The notes beneath the pieces were generated by a model. It had not been told where the DNA came from and ran no database searches. It saw only the letters and a list, made by a program, of their open reading frames with translations. A program made the translations under genes and the position numbers. Of a stretch of DNA of 64,000 nucleotides, positions 63,968 through 64,000 are shown piece by piece. This DNA comes from an uncultured SAR86 cluster bacterium. Its GTDB lineage: Bacteria > Pseudomonadota > Gammaproteobacteria > Magnimaribacterales > D2472. The stretch is taken from positions 158,765 through 222,764 of the forward strand of contig CACJSU010000001.1 in the NCBI GenBank assembly GCA_902596165.1. Direction: 5' to 3'. The number at the start of each line of letters is the position of its first letter. Position 1 is the stretch's first letter.

Positions 63968-64000
63968 CTTTAAAATCTGCGTCTCTTTTTTCAACGAATG

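Overview
The window looks like the chromosome of an AT-rich, streamlined marine gammaproteobacterium, most like the SAR86 type. This rests on the gene set, not on a search: ZipA is a gammaproteobacterial division protein and sits in an smc-zipA-ligA run. There is a full ccmABCDEFGHI system, a bifunctional MnmC, a TonB receptor next to a DUF3604 protein, many acyl-CoA dehydrogenases, very short gene spacing and many 1-11 nt gene overlaps.

Layout. 1-10.8 kb: small membrane proteins, an AMP nucleosidase, a GMC oxidoreductase, a class C beta-lactamase-like hydrolase directly behind tRNA-Leu(UAG), a DUF3604 protein, a TonB receptor and a coiled-coil membrane protein. 10.9-20.2 kb: an acyl-CoA dehydrogenase pair, an alkylsulfatase-like metallo-hydrolase, mnmC, a lipoprotein and an M16 peptidase. 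20.2-33.9 kb, all on the minus strand: metY behind a candidate SAM-II-type riboswitch, an unknown protein, ccmABCDEFGHI (ccmD is a 58-codon gene), a very short SMC with no visible hinge, zipA, ligA and a lytic-transglycosylase-like lipoprotein. 34-38.4 kb: a cupin protein, thrS, an ABM protein, tRNA-Arg(CCU), a second serine hydrolase and DUF6122.

39.7-47.7 kb is the most unusual part. Four direct copies of a 19-bp core (TTCATTCCCACTCAATAGT), which matches the reverse complement of a guaA 3' end (reading ..T-I-E-W-E-stop), divide the region into three segments. Core-proximal hairpins (AAACCC..GGGTTT) and paired direct repeats with exactly 11-bp pitch (AAGTTTGTAT in element A, GTGTGTAGT in element B) lie inside the ends. 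This is the layout of attL/attR of tyrosine-recombinase elements, but no integrase is present. The segments carry a serine hydrolase (A); TetR, esterase, cadherin-like lipoprotein, unknown protein and DUF2141 (B); and TetR, DUF2141 and a membrane protein (C). The two TetR genes are paralogous and share one operator sequence. I read this as stacked, integrase-less (cis-mobilisable-type) cassettes.

47.7-64 kb, minus strand: a catabolic cluster. It holds an acyl-CoA synthetase, two Lrp/AsnC regulators (one frameshifted), a Rieske oxygenase split over two genes, a luciferase-like oxidoreductase, the meta-cleavage tail (hydrolase, hydratase, aldolase, acetaldehyde dehydrogenase), a P450, two SDRs, an EthD-like protein, a thiolase and two acyl-CoA dehydrogenases. 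The combination resembles actinobacterial steroid ring-degradation genes (KshA, HsaD/E/F/G, IpdF, FadA6, FadD3, FadE types). The ring-cleaving extradiol dioxygenase is not in the window.
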